Assembly (NCBI RefSeq): GCF_902806685.2
Contig: NC_048547.1
Span: 1,364,001 to 1,428,000 of the forward strand
DNA: 64,000 nt
Source: Maniola hyperantus
Lineage: Eukaryota > Arthropoda > Insecta > Lepidoptera > Nymphalidae
Direction: 5' to 3'
Position 1 is the first letter of the stretch; each line of letters starts with the position of its first letter. The notes under the pieces are model-generated. The model saw only the letters and a program-made list of their open reading frames with translations, made no database searches and had not been told where the DNA came from. A program made the translations under genes and the position numbers. This document shows, piece by piece, positions 21,134 to 32,000 of this stretch.

Positions 21134-23297
21134 GCGGCACGCTATGATGGCCGGTTTGACACATTACAATAGTGATGTGGAATGTCAATTTATTCTCGAA
21201 CAAAAAACAATTAAGTTTTGTTTTTGTACCTGATTAAATAGGTTTAATAAAACAAAAATGTATATGTTTATTTAATTTATTTGAACGAACTGAATATTTG
21301 AACGAAAATGAATATACATACTTTATATGCACACAAGAAACATATGAATACAAAAGATACCGAAAAAGGTGCCACAAAAGGCCATAATTAATCAGATTCG
21401 TCCATACTACTATTTTCACTGTCGTCACTGCTATCATCACATACATTAATAATTATATGTTCGTTTTCTATAATATTATCTATTTTCACATCTCTTTCAT
21501 AATCTTCCCTTATTAATTTAACAGTTCTATTCACAACCTTTTCCCAGTCTCCTTTAGTCACATGTTCACAAGCTTCTTCTAATAATTTTAGCATTTTTTT
21601 TGTGGTAAATGGGGGTTCTGTATTGTGTCTTGCAGCATATCCCTTAATTTGAGCCCACACCAACTCAATCGCATTATACTCACAATGGTAAGGCGGTAAC
21701 CGTATAACTCTGTGCCCATGTTCTAATGCTATTTCGTCAATGACGTATCGGATCTTGGTTGGTTTGTTTTCTTTTAAAAGACGTACTAATTCCGCTTTTA
21801 ACATATTCATGTTTGCATCTACGCCATTTTTACGAAGCCATGCGACGATATCAGCTTTCTTTTGGGATTGGGCAGGTGGCTTGTCAATTTGCATCGAGTG
21901 GTATGGGGCGTTGTCCATAATTATAATAGATGGTTCAGGGAGGCTACACAACATTGAGGTAAACCATTCAGTAAACTTTTCTCCATTCATGTCTTCATGA
22001 TAGTCTCCAGTGGTTTTTGACGCAAAAGCCATGAGAGAACCTTCGACAAACCCGTTGATGGTTCCGGCGTGACAAATTATAAGTCGCGATCCTTTTCCTA
22101 CAGGAACTTTGGAAGTAGATGCTGCTGTGTCATCGTTCCAAGAACGGCCTACAGTATGGTTAGCATTAAGCCATGTTTCATCCAAGAACACAACATTTTG
22201 CCAATTTTTGATTTCTTTCACTTGCCGTAAAAAAGTATACCTTGCCATCGCTATATCAAATCTTTCCATCAATATTTTGCGTTTGTTACATTTTTTGTAT
22301 CGAAATCCAATGGTCTTCAAAATCTTCGTTAAAGAACTTTCCCCACCGAAGAATAATCCAGCTTCCTTCAGTGAATGCACCAACTTTTTTCTTGTTGGAT
22401 ACTCCTTCTGTAAATAGTAGCCGTAAACATGTCTTCGGATAGCATCGGCATCAAAGCTATCGATGCCTACGACTGGTTTTGCTCGTTTTCTCTTTTTTGG
22501 TGTGTGAAGTTTATTTTCTTCTGTGCCAGTCTCGCCATATTTTTTTTTAGTTATCCGTCTAACAGTTCGTTGTCCAATATTAAGCGCATCAGCTACGCGT
22601 TCAACCACTGACGTTATAGGTAAAATTGGCCCTCCATTTTGAGCTTCACGATCGAAATAGTTACGAAGGCGTATTAGGAACTCACGTGTCTGACTATTTA
22701 GAACAGTTCTCTGCGTACGTTCGGTCATATCGACGAAATCCACAACAAAGGGCTTGAACAGAGTCCAAATTAACGAGCAAGGGTCAACAGTAATGCAGTA
22801 TCAATATTTGAAATCCAAAGCCAGGTCAAAACTATATCACAATCGCATTGCACTGACAGTTTATACTTTTCGAAGCAACGTCAATTCGAAACTGCTTTGT
22901 TTTGCATTGAGCATTGACGCGAGTTTGCCGGAGGTAGTAGTTGTGCTAGCCAGCGATCCTATGTGACGATCGTATTAGATTCCATTTTTAAAAATTTATT
23001 GATATTTTTTTGCGATTTCAGAGGTTTGTCCACATAGTGAAAATTGTTCATATTCACAAGTACATTCACCCCTTAAATGGTGCAAACTGATTTTTCTACA
23101 CTTGTATACATTTAAGAAATCAATTTAATAAATAAATTTTGAGTCCTAAACCTAAAACTACATTCGATAAAATTTATGAATCTCTGCACATCACTATCGT
23201 CAATAAAGTAATACAATTATTTCCTTCAAAGTCGTTATCAATTAATACGGAACTTCATGAGCGGACAAACGTCAAACCGGCCATCATAGCGTGCCGC
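21134..23297 (-). mobile_element. Complete DD82E/Sailor (IS630-Tc1-mariner) transposon
   Basis: The element is 2164 bp. Its ends, 21134-21160 and 23271-23297, are a perfect 27-bp inverted repeat starting GCGGCACGCTATGATGGCCG. TA stands on both sides (21132-21133 and 23298-23299), the target duplication expected of IS630-Tc1-mariner elements. It contains one intact transposase on the minus strand and short non-coding subterminal regions. The family name comes from the spacing of the catalytic residues. Perfect ends plus an intact ORF suggest a recent insertion that may still be autonomous. Confidence 0.93.
21388..22743 (-). CDS. Sailor-type DD82E transposase
   Basis: A cut-and-paste transposase of 451 aa, acting on the inverted repeats of its own element in the nucleus. 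Residues about 15-75 look like a helix-turn-helix DNA-binding region (ERVADALNIGQRTVRRITKK), followed by a basic KKRKRAK stretch that could be a nuclear localisation signal. The DDE domain shows D188 in VVFLDETWLNANHTVGRSW, D277 in SIIIMDNAPYHS and E360 in PPYHCEYNAIELVWAQIKGY. The last two are separated by 82 residues, far more than the 34-39 of ordinary Tc1 or mariner elements. The C-terminus is acidic (DDSSDDSENSSMDESD). A second Met five codons in (MTERTQ) is an alternative start. No stop or frameshift is present, so the gene looks functional. Confidence 0.93.
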   Translation of the reverse strand: MDFVDMTERTQRTVLNSQTREFLIRLRNYFDREAQNGGPILPITSVVERVADALNIGQRTVRRITKKKYGETGTEENKLHTPKKRKRAKPVVGIDSFDADAIRRHVYGYYLQKEYPTRKKLVHSLKEAGLFFGGESSLTKILKTIGFRYKKCNKRKILMERFDIAMARYTFLRQVKEIKNWQNVVFLDETWLNANHTVGRSWNDDTAASTSKVPVGKGSRLIICHAGTINGFVEGSLMAFASKTTGDYHEDMNGEKFTEWFTSMLCSLPEPSIIIMDNAPYHSMQIDKPPAQSQKKADIVAWLRKNGVDANMNMLKAELVRLLKENKPTKIRYVIDEIALEHGHRVIRLPPYHCEYNAIELVWAQIKGYAARHNTEPPFTTKKMLKLLEEACEHVTKGDWEKVVNRTVKLIREDYERDVKIDNIIENEHIIINVCDDSSDDSENSSMDESD

Positions 23298-23299
23298 TA

Positions 23300-23495
23300 G
23301 TTTAGTTTGTTTTAAATACTCTGTGCCTAGTTTTTCATACGCATACTATGCCCGTGTGTTGTGGACATAATTCTTTATTATAAGTGTTAATTTCTCATTG
23401 GAGACTGCTTTGGTTTAAGTGTTTATATATATATACTATCTAGTTAACTAATTGTAACTGTTTGTCTCTATAAAATAAAATAAATTAAATTAAAA
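23300..23495. other. AT-rich flank, no gene
   Basis: Sequence flanking the Sailor insertion. It ends in a TAAAATAAATTAAA-type tract resembling a LINE tail. Confidence 0.4.
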
Positions 23496-23722
23496 TTAAA
23501 GAGTGGTACCATCGAACACCTCGTGGTACAAGGTCGAGTGGAGGCCACACGTCCGCTTGGGTGTTCCCCAACTAGGTGGACGGACTTATCCGCTCTGCAA
23601 CAAGCACACCTGTCTCCGTGTGTGCACATAATGCCACCAATAGAAGTCGCTGGAGGGAGAGCGCACGAGCAGCAGTGAACAATTCATAGCCACGACCACT
23701 CTGTCAAGAGTGAACGATTGAG
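23496..23722 (+). pseudogene. Dispersed LINE-like fragment, second copy
   Basis: The inverted counterpart of 13498-13709, with the same words in the opposite orientation. It ends near a (GAA)n stretch where a HelA element begins. Confidence 0.5.
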
Positions 23723-23736
23723 AAGAAGAAGAATCA

Positions 23737-23959
23737 TCTAAATATATAAAATGATTAAGGAAAAGGTGACTGACTGACTGATCTATCAACGCACAGCTCA
23801 AACTACTGGACGGATCAGGCTGAAAATTGACATGCAGATAGATATTATGACGTAGGCATCCGCTAAGAAAGGATTTTTGAAAATTCAACCCCTAAGGGAG
23901 TGAAATAGGAGTTTGAAATTTGTGTAGTCCACGCGGACGAAGTCACGAGCATAAGGTAG
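23737..23959 (+). mobile_element. HelA Helitron-like copy
   Basis: Begins TCTAAATATATAAAA after an A, with a short (GACT) array and full body. The 3' end CATAAGGTAG carries a mutated CTAG. Confidence 0.8.
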
Positions 23960-24733
23960 TCAGTCATAAATAAATTATGTTAAGCTATACTTTGTTGGTA
24001 CACCTACTAAAAATGCAATCAAGCGCCATGCACGAAATGCACGGCATATTAATTCTGTATTGTTTAAAGTTGCCACCATGCACGTCTGTAGGTGACGCAA
24101 AAAACAATTATAGTTAAAATTCCGTCCGCCGTTCGCTGTCGGTGGTCTAAGCGATTGTTATTCAGGTCGCTCTGAAGGTGTTTGTCGGTTAGCGATTTAT
24201 ATGGACGTGGGCGATTAAACAATATTGTTTGTTAATGATTTAGCGTTGGTCGTGGTTCTTTAGGGTTCCACAATAAAGAGGTCTAAACCAAACCACTGTT
24301 GATCTTGAGTCTATATTCGGGAGCTCCAGGATTCTCAAGACACACATCTCTAATTTCTTAGAGTATGTTTTAAGCAATTAAATATCATCATCAGATTCAT
24401 CGTCAATATCTACTACTAGTACAACATCTACTACTACAATAACTACACGGGGTAAACGGAACTTTTATGGAATTCTAGCAAACCACAGACATACCTACGA
24501 ATATATATTAATTCCTAGAACATAATACTTATTGAGTTTGATTTATAAATATTCAAATGAGAACCTACATTGCGACAAGGCTATGTGCGTGGCAAAAATC
24601 GGAACTAACATTGCCGTCAGGTCTCCCCTTTGTTCTTGTTTGAATAGTCTAAGCCTTTGTTCTCCAGCAGCGCCCCCCTGTCAATGTCATTCAAGTGCCA
24701 AGAGAGCCTTGTCGCACTGTAGCTATATTTATA

Positions 24734-24930
24734 CTAGCTACCCCAGCGAACTTCGTACCGCCTACAGTCGATTCTTTTTCAGACAATTTTTTAAATTTTT
24801 CTCTCCCTAAGAACCGTCCATCGTACTTCAAGGAATATTATAAAAAAAGAATTAGCGAAATCGGTTCAGCAGCTGTTCTCGAGATTTGCGATCAGCAACA
24901 CATTTAGCGATTCATTTTTATAAATAGAGA
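24734..24930 (-). mobile_element. HelE Helitron-like copy, intact
   Basis: 197 bp. The minus strand begins TCTCTATTTATAAAAATG, ends GGGGTAGCTAG, and is flanked by A and T. It is the undisturbed relative of the copy at 57148-57573. Short plus-strand ORFs over it are incidental. Confidence 0.8.
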
Positions 24931-25204
24931 TGGAGAGCGCGCTAAGGAATTTTCGTATTCTAAATGCCATGAGGCAAATGCACACCTGTCAACTGAAAGT
25001 GCAGACAATATGCCTCGACCACACAGCTGGCTGATTCGATACACATCTATGGTGGGTCTCCACGTCGCGCGTCGCGGGGGACTGCATTGTCATTACGTGC
25101 TGCTAATCATTAACAGCCACCATAGCATAAAGGAGAATTATTTATTAACCACGACATGATGAGACGAGATTGATAGGCAAACTAGAAACAAAAATAAGCT
25201 CGCT

Positions 25205-25598
25205 ACTCCTGCGCTCCGCCTCTGGAAGGTGCGAAAGTCATTTGTGGGAATGAGTGTAATATTTTATAATCAAATTCCACAAGCAATTTTAGACTTGCCT
25301 TTACACAAGTTTAAAAAATGAGTTAAAAGTATGCTCCTAAAAAAAGCATATTATACAGTCACAGACTATGTAAACGATAAAAAAGCTTGGATTTGACTCG
25401 CTCCAGCAATGCACGGGGCTGCAATGGCTTGTATAGTACGGTATAATAACATTGTAAATTGAAAAATTAAAAAGAGCAACCGCCGAGTTTCTTGCTGGTT
25501 CTTCTCGGTAGGAACGGCATTCCGAACCATTGGTAAATTAAAACTACCTGACTATTCATAAGCACTTGTAAAAAGTTTACATGAATAAAAAAACATTC
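25205..25598 (+). mobile_element. 5'-truncated LINE, ORF end plus 3' tail
   Basis: Encodes FYNQIPQAILDLPLHKFKK, then after a stop LLKKAYYTVTDYVNDKKAW and the 3' UTR 'gagcaaccgccgagtttctt'. It ends in an A tract and (TTCTA)5 at 25597-25622. Same family as 1020-1310. Confidence 0.75.
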
Positions 25599-25761
25599 TA
25601 TTCTATTCTATTCTATTCTATTGCACTAGCTAGACCAAGGCTACACGGTGCGTTTCCTATGCGTTGCGTGCGGTGCCCGAACCGCTGTGGATTTAAGTGT
25701 TGGGTGTCACACGGGCACTGCGTTTCCGTTCCGGCAGAGAGTATGGCCACAGATATCTCAT

Positions 25762-26062
25762 CATGATCAACCCATCGCCGGCCCACTACAAAGCACAGGT
25801 CCTCTCAGAGTGAGAAGGGTTTTTGGCCATAGTCTACCACGCTCGCCAAGTGCGGATTGGCAGACTTCACACACCTTTGTGAACATTATAGAGAACTCTC
25901 AGGCATGCAGGTTTGCTCACGATGCTTTCCTTCGTTAAAGCGAGTGATATTTAATAGCTCAAAACGCACATAGTTTCGAAAAGTTAGAGGTGCGTGCCCG
26001 GGATCGAACCGTCGACCTCCATTGGAAGGCGGACGTCCTAACCACTAGGCTACCACAGCTTC
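25762..26062 (-). mobile_element. SINE-1, full length
   Basis: The minus strand has a good tRNA-like promoter (A box TAGCCTAGTGGTTAGGA, B box GGTTCGATCCC), then the family body, ending near 'ggcgatgggttgatcatgat'. Confidence 0.85.
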
Positions 26063-26078
26063 ACAACAGCACAGATCT

Positions 26079-26306
26079 CTACATTAATATGATTAATGTA
26101 AAAATTCTTAATAATTTTAGTGTAGGTACACAAAAATTATAAAAAAATCTTAACATTAACTTTATTAACGTAGAAATTCTCTACATTAATTTTATTATTG
26201 TAGAAATTCTTTACATTAATTTTATTAATGTAAAAATTCTGTACCTTAATTTTATTAATGTAAAAATTCTGTACATTAATTTTATTAACGTAGAAATTCT
26301 GTACAT
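26079..26306. repeat. AT-rich tandem repeat of a dyad unit, about six copies
   Basis: Units of about 34 bp of the form TTACATTAATTTTATTAATG plus AAAAATTCTG. Each contains the inverted pair ACATTAA/TTAATGT. Confidence 0.8.
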
Positions 26307-26309
26307 GTA

Positions 26310-27100
26310 GAGCTAATAAAGGATTAAATTCATTCTTGTGAGACGAAATTCAGGTAACTATACTGTCAACAACAAAAAATCCATCCGTTTACGTACAACC
26401 TATTTTCTTCGTTCTTTTACGAAAGAGATACCTTTTCTACCAAATTATAGGTTATTGATAAAAATTACAGACCTCAACCCTTTGAGATCAGTTCGAGATC
26501 ACGAGCTGCTTTACCGACGTTATTAATGGCTTCGATGATTGCTGCAAAATTGCTGCCTTTCTAGACCTTATTTTCACTTCTCCTTGATCAAAATATAATA
26601 GAGAATGAGGAGGTTTCCAGGCAACGTTCGAGAAAATTTTCATAGATGGCGCTGAATACTACCACCACTAAAGATGAAAAATAATAGAGCCGGCGATGGG
26701 TTTTTTTTTTTCTTCTTTTTTTTTACCTCCGACATGGCGGTCGGAGACTGTTCTAGGTCGGTACTAAGATTGGCTTTTTTTTTCCATTTGCCTTTCTTAT
26801 TGCTTTGTTGAAATTGGTGCTACTACACACTAAGTGCCGGCGATGGGTTGATCATGATGACTGATGAGTCAATATCAAAATTGGTCCCTTAAACACCCGC
26901 TTCCATGATCATCTCGTTTGTGTCATTGAGGCATAACCGACGACGGATTTATCCCATTGACTCAGCAATTTGCACGTCAAAGGAGTCAAGTGCGGTGCGG
27001 CGGCGCCTTTGATGTCCGCGCGGTGTCAAGCCGCCTTAATGGGCAAATTGCATGAATTAGAATGCTCCGTGATATTATGATATATGGCCTCAAAAACAAC
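26310..27100. other. No gene recognised; SINE tail-like patches
   Basis: Two short copies of 'ccggcgatgggttgatcatg'-type SINE tail (near 26693 and 26838) and T-rich runs. The 62-codon frame at 26338 has no recognisable similarity. Confidence 0.4.
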
Positions 27101-27101
27101 A

Positions 27102-27558
27102 ATTTTTTTTTTTTTTTTTTTTTTTTCCTTATCATGCGATCAGTCGATGGACTATGAGCAGATTGGTTGGAGGACAGGTTGGCGTGATTGGAGACAACTT
27201 CCCCAGCGGGAAAACTCCATGGGTCTCAGCTAATTATCCAGTATATGCTTTCTCTTTAGTCGACGAATCGCCTGCGGCATTGTCAACTGCACTGCCAGAC
27301 GATTTGGATGGTTAGTAAGTCTTGTTTTGTAGTTGCAACTATAGCTTCTAATCTCTTCCTTTACTGTGTTGATATTTAAGTGTTCATGGAGTTCCGATAT
27401 CTGCAAGAACCATGGCGCGTTGGATAGTTGTTTCAAAATGTAATTTTGAGCTCTTTGTACAATTTGAATATTGGAGTCACATGCTGATCCCCAGAGCTCA
27501 ATGCCGTATGACCATATCGGCTTTATTATTGTCTTGTATATCAGGAGCTTGTTGTCTA
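27102..27558 (-). mobile_element. 5'-truncated jockey-like LINE with poly(A)
   Basis: The minus strand encodes LLIYKTIIKPIWSYGIELWG, then IQIVQRAQNYILKQLSNAPW and LTMPQAIRRLKRKHILDN before a stop. This is the C-terminal end of a jockey-clade reverse-transcriptase ORF. A 3' UTR and a 25-nt A tail (T run at 27102-27126) follow. The frame is open, but the catalytic core was never copied. Confidence 0.85.
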
Positions 27559-28075
27559 GGGAAAAAAAAAAAAAAGAACAAATTTGGTGTCATTAACTAT
27601 TGCTCCAAATGGCTAGTTCTAACGATGCGTACCGTTTTTTTTTTGCTGGCTGGCACTTTTCTTTTTTTTTATAAAAATTACAGATATTCTTTAGTGAATT
27701 ACGAGAGCCAAAGTACCTACGATTGGCACAATTTGGCTCGATACAAAAAAATCGCGAAGTTTCCCCAAAATACGCATTTTGTACACGACCATTAGGAGAA
27801 AAACCAGTTTTATTCGATTGATATAGGATTAGGAATCATAATATAAATAATATCAAAAAAAGTCATTAATATTAATGCCACGATAAACTTGTTAAAGTGC
27901 CTGGCATCGATAGTTTTTATCGGCAGCAATAATTCTCCGATAAGACGTGATAATGAATAGGCTGATAAGAGAAATGTCATAACCCCCATTAAAGGCGCTT
28001 ATCGAGAGCTTTCGACAACCGCACTAAATAACAATAATGCCCTTCCGACCGAATTTCGGCCACGGTCACAGAATA

Positions 28076-28300
28076 TACAGGGTGTAACCAGAACGCTGGC
28101 AAAAACATGTGATAGTACCTACTGATGATTACTGATGAAAAATAAATTTAAAAAACCTATAATTTTGTAAAAGTTTACGATATATTGCAAATAAAACATC
28201 TGACTGCCGCTAGAAGTCAACGAACGTTGCATAAGTAGGCCAATCGGAGTCAATGCCGCGTCGTCGGCGGGGCATTGGCCCGAGTTTTGCAGGCTTTACA
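28076..28300. repeat. Interspersed repeat beginning CAGGGTGTAACC
   Basis: Starts 'acagggtgtaaccagaacgc', the same end as the hairpin MITE at 20554. It shares further sequence ('ttgtaaaagtttacgatata', 'attgcaaataaaac') with 31095-31240 and 49911-50050. Confidence 0.6.
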
Positions 28301-28356
28301 TTACGGGTTTGAAAAATACTAAAACTACAAAATGAGGCAAATGGTTATTGGTATTT

Positions 28357-28585
28357 TCTATATTTAAAAGGGCAAGCTGTCTGACTGACTGACTGATTAA
28401 CTGACTGATCTATCAACGCACAGCTCAAACCACTGGACGGATCGGGCTAAAATTCAGATAGCCATTATGACGTAGATATCCGCTAGGATTTCTGAAGGAT
28501 TTTTGAAAATTCAACCCCTAAGGGAGTAAAATAAGGGTTTGAAATTAATGTAATCCATGCGGACGAAGTCGCGAGCATAAGCTAG
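28357..28585 (+). mobile_element. HelA Helitron-like copy
   Basis: Begins TCTATATTTAAAAGGG, carries GACT units and the HelA body, and ends CATAAGCTAG. It lies just downstream of the SLC22 stop codon. Confidence 0.8.
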
Positions 28586-28648
28586 TGTACCTAATATAAA
28601 TTAGCTCTACTTATAAATAAAACAATCAATCGACAATAATTATATTAA

Positions 28649-29059
28649 TTAATCAATAGTATCCTTCAAATTCTTTCCCTTAGTTTCAGGGAGTAACAAA
28701 CAAAACCCAACAGCAACTACGGACAGAACAGAGAATATCAACGAAGGGACCCAAATAGGGGACAGTTTCGCTATAAACGGCGCTGCCATGGACCCTACCT
28801 TACCAGCAGCAGACACTATACCAAACGACATATTCCTTAAAGGGGTAGGGAATAGCTCTGCTTGGTACATATAGGTTACCGCATAAGTCGCCGAGCTCGC
28901 AGTGAAGCCTATGACTCCTAAGCAAGTGGTAGACCAATGCCCTGCAGGTGTGAAGATTAATCCAGTCATCACTACCCCGGTCGTTAAGAGAAAACCGCAG
29001 AGTGCTGTCTTTCGGCTAAGCAATTTTGTCAACGCGATTTGTATGGGGAATAGTGGTAC
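28649..29059 (-). CDS. SLC22 gene exon 5 (last)
   Basis: Begins after TTTTTCAG and encodes helices about 8-12 and the C-terminus: VPLFPIQIALTKLLSRKTAL to LPETKGKNLKDTID. Frame 0 from exon 4. The open frame continuing upstream of the acceptor is intron read-through. Confidence 0.9.
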   Translation of the reverse strand, partial: VPLFPIQIALTKLLSRKTALCGFLLTTGVVMTGLIFTPAGHWSTTCLGVIGFTASSATYAVTYMYQAELFPTPLRNMSFGIVSAAGKVGSMAAPFIAKLSPIWVPSLIFSVLSVVAVGFCLLLPETKGKNLKDTID

Positions 29060-32000
29060 CTGAAAAAGAAAATATTGAATTAAAAAACAATGCATCGCCA
29101 AGGTCTGCACCCGTACGTAGTCGAAATTCCACGGATATTTACGAAGCGATTTGGAGTAAGCGAATAAATAAAAATAATGTTTTTTTTTTAAATTATTCTC
29201 TTTAATAATGAATTCTAGCCCCATAAACTACCGTTATACAAAAATTCACGTTATTTTATTAGTATTTAGTACATTCCAAGACCCTATTGCAAAAATAATT
29301 TAAATTTTTTAATGCATTGGTGGTTTCTCTGGGGTTGCAAATGTTTATGGGCAGCGGTAATCACTTAACAACAGGTGACCCTGGAGCGCGTTTGCTCGCT
29401 ATTCATAATATAAAAAAATATAATAAAACACTAGGTGATACGCGTGGATTTAGGTTTTTAATATCCCGTTGGAACTCTTCCATTTTTAACCGACTTCCAA
29501 AAACGAGGTGGTTCTCAATTCGGTCCGTTTTTTTTAATGTACTAAGTTCACCAATTTTTTGAGGTTTCTGGACCGATTTGAAAAAAATTTTTAATCAACA
29601 GGGGATGTTTCCGTGGTGGTCCCATTTTAAATTTCTGGATCCAACTCCTCAATCCTGATCCTCATTTTGCTCGCCCGACTTCATATACACGTTTAGAAAC
29701 AAAAGTTATTTTTTACTTTGTACCTAGTGGTTTTGGAAGTAGGTTTTTATAATAATTTTTTTTTCTTGAATAAAAAGTAGCATAGGTATATCTGGCCCCA
29801 GTCTTTCGTCAGAATCATTTGAACGGATGGGCCGTGAAAAGCTAGCAGACAGACAGACAGATATTAGTATGGATAAATTATAAAGGTCCTTACCTGAATC
29901 AATCCCAATATAACAACTGTTACATAAACATTAGATCCGATGAATGTTATATACTGGTATATACCATAATAAGTAACACCAGTAACGAACCATATCACAA
30001 ATGTCGACATGGTTATAATGATCGTCCTTTTGTCTTTAAAGAAGTCCAAGTATGACGCGTTCACTGCTTTGTTTTCATCGATTTTCAAGTTTTCCATACT
30101 TCTTGATACTGTGTCTTTGATATGCTCGGTGCTCAGTTTATTGCTAAAACAAAATTTAAATATAAAAATAATCTTCTTCTTCTTCTTCTTCTTTATTCTT
30201 CTAAATATATATAAGGAAAAGGTGACTGACTGACTGACTGACTGACTGACTGACTGACTGACTGATCTATCAACGCACAGCTCAAACTACTGGACGGATC
30301 GGGCTGAAATTTGGCATGCAGATAGCTATTATGACGTAGGCATCCGCTTAAAAAGGCTTTTTGAAAATTCAACCCCTAAGGGGGGTGAAATAGGAATTTG
30401 AAATTTGTGTAGTCGCGAGCATAAGCTAGTTATATATAAAATTAAAAATCCTGACTGACTGACTGACTTATATATCAACGCACAGCCTAAACCGCTGGTC
30501 CTAGACACATGAAACTTTGAAGGTGTGTTTTTGTAAAGAGTTAGGTATACACTAAGAAAGGATTTTTCGAAATTCCACCCCTAAGTGGATTAAATAGGTG
30601 ATGAAAGTTTGTATGAGAGTCTGTCATTTTTCAAGTTATTTGCATGAAAATTGGTACCTATTTGGGTTTTCGGTCACAAATTTAGAAATACGTGTTTCAG
30701 AATTTTTGGAAATTCACCCCCCACTTCGATTTTCTAAATTCCACCCGAGCGAAGTCGGGGCAGGTCAGTTAGTATTTTGATAAAACAAAACTAAACTCAC
30801 ACTTTAGCAGCTCCAAACATAATTTCCACAGCTTTGTCAACTTTTCCATGAGATATTAACCACCTGGGCGACTCTGGCACAAAGCATACCAATACCAGAA
30901 TGAAAATGGATGTAACACTAAGCCCATGTAAGTAATTCTTCCAAGCTGGTAAATAGTATGCGTAAAGTGCCAGTGAAGCTTGTGCGAAACAATCAGGGAA
31001 AAGACATAATGCTCCTGAAAAAAAGTAATTTAAAAAAGTAAGTAAAAAAAAGTAATTTAAAAAAGTAAGTAAAAGTAAGTAATTAAAATAACATACAGGG
31101 TGTAACCAGAACGCTGGCAAAAACGAAGACAGGTTATAGTACTGATGATTACTGATATGATACCACAAAAAAACGCGAAAAAAATGTAAAAAAAATCCTA
31201 TAGTTTTGTAAAAGTTTACGACATATTATTGCAAATAAAACAAAAAATTAAAATGTGTTCATAAACAAATATTAGTAGATATTTTCAAATTTTAAAGTTA
31301 GATAACTATACCAAGTGGGGTATCACATGAAAGAGCTTTACTTTTACATTCTAAGACAGATTTTTATTTATTTTTATGCATAATAGTTTTTGATTTATCG
31401 TACAAAATTTCGAAAAGTACGACTAATACGGAACCCTCTCGGTGCGCGAGTCTGACTCGCACTTGGCTGGTTTTTTATTAAGTTTTAGTGCATCATACAA
31501 TTTCCCTTACCTACATACTCTCTGTATCGTTTCCCCACGATTTCCATCATAACAGGTATAGCAACTATCAGTGACCCGCCAGATGCCACGCCAGTAACAA
31601 ACCGCAGGCTGCTGAACGACCAGTAGGTGGTGGTAAACGGGGTTGCTACCATGGAAACTATGTTCAGGAGGGTTGACGACACTATAGCGATGCGGCGACC
31701 AAACCTGGAATGAGAAATTGTAGATGAATGAATTAATGAATATGAATGAATGAAATATTGTACACCAAATTAAAAATGCAAAAAAAACAATAAAATAAAC
31801 TTAAACAAGATAATAGTTCAAAACTAAACCCCGACTACGGTCCTCTTAATAAACACTGAAATATTGTAAAATTGTGTTTCTGTGTCTCGGTATATTAATA
31901 TAATATTATAATATTTTACTATAGGTATTAATTATATTCATTCAACTCAGAATTATCGCTTCTTACACATTTTGATATCCCACTCGATACCTACGGAAAC

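Noticed and set aside
25990..26060. tRNA-like region with good A and B boxes
   Set aside because: It is the head of a SINE-1 copy: the same sequence plus body recurs at 46505-46798 and 55607-55884, and no full tRNA cloverleaf with acceptor stem is present.
28649..29224. 191-codon ORF as a single-exon gene
   Set aside because: Its first part is intron; the real exon starts at 29059 after a CAG acceptor and joins exon 4 in frame.
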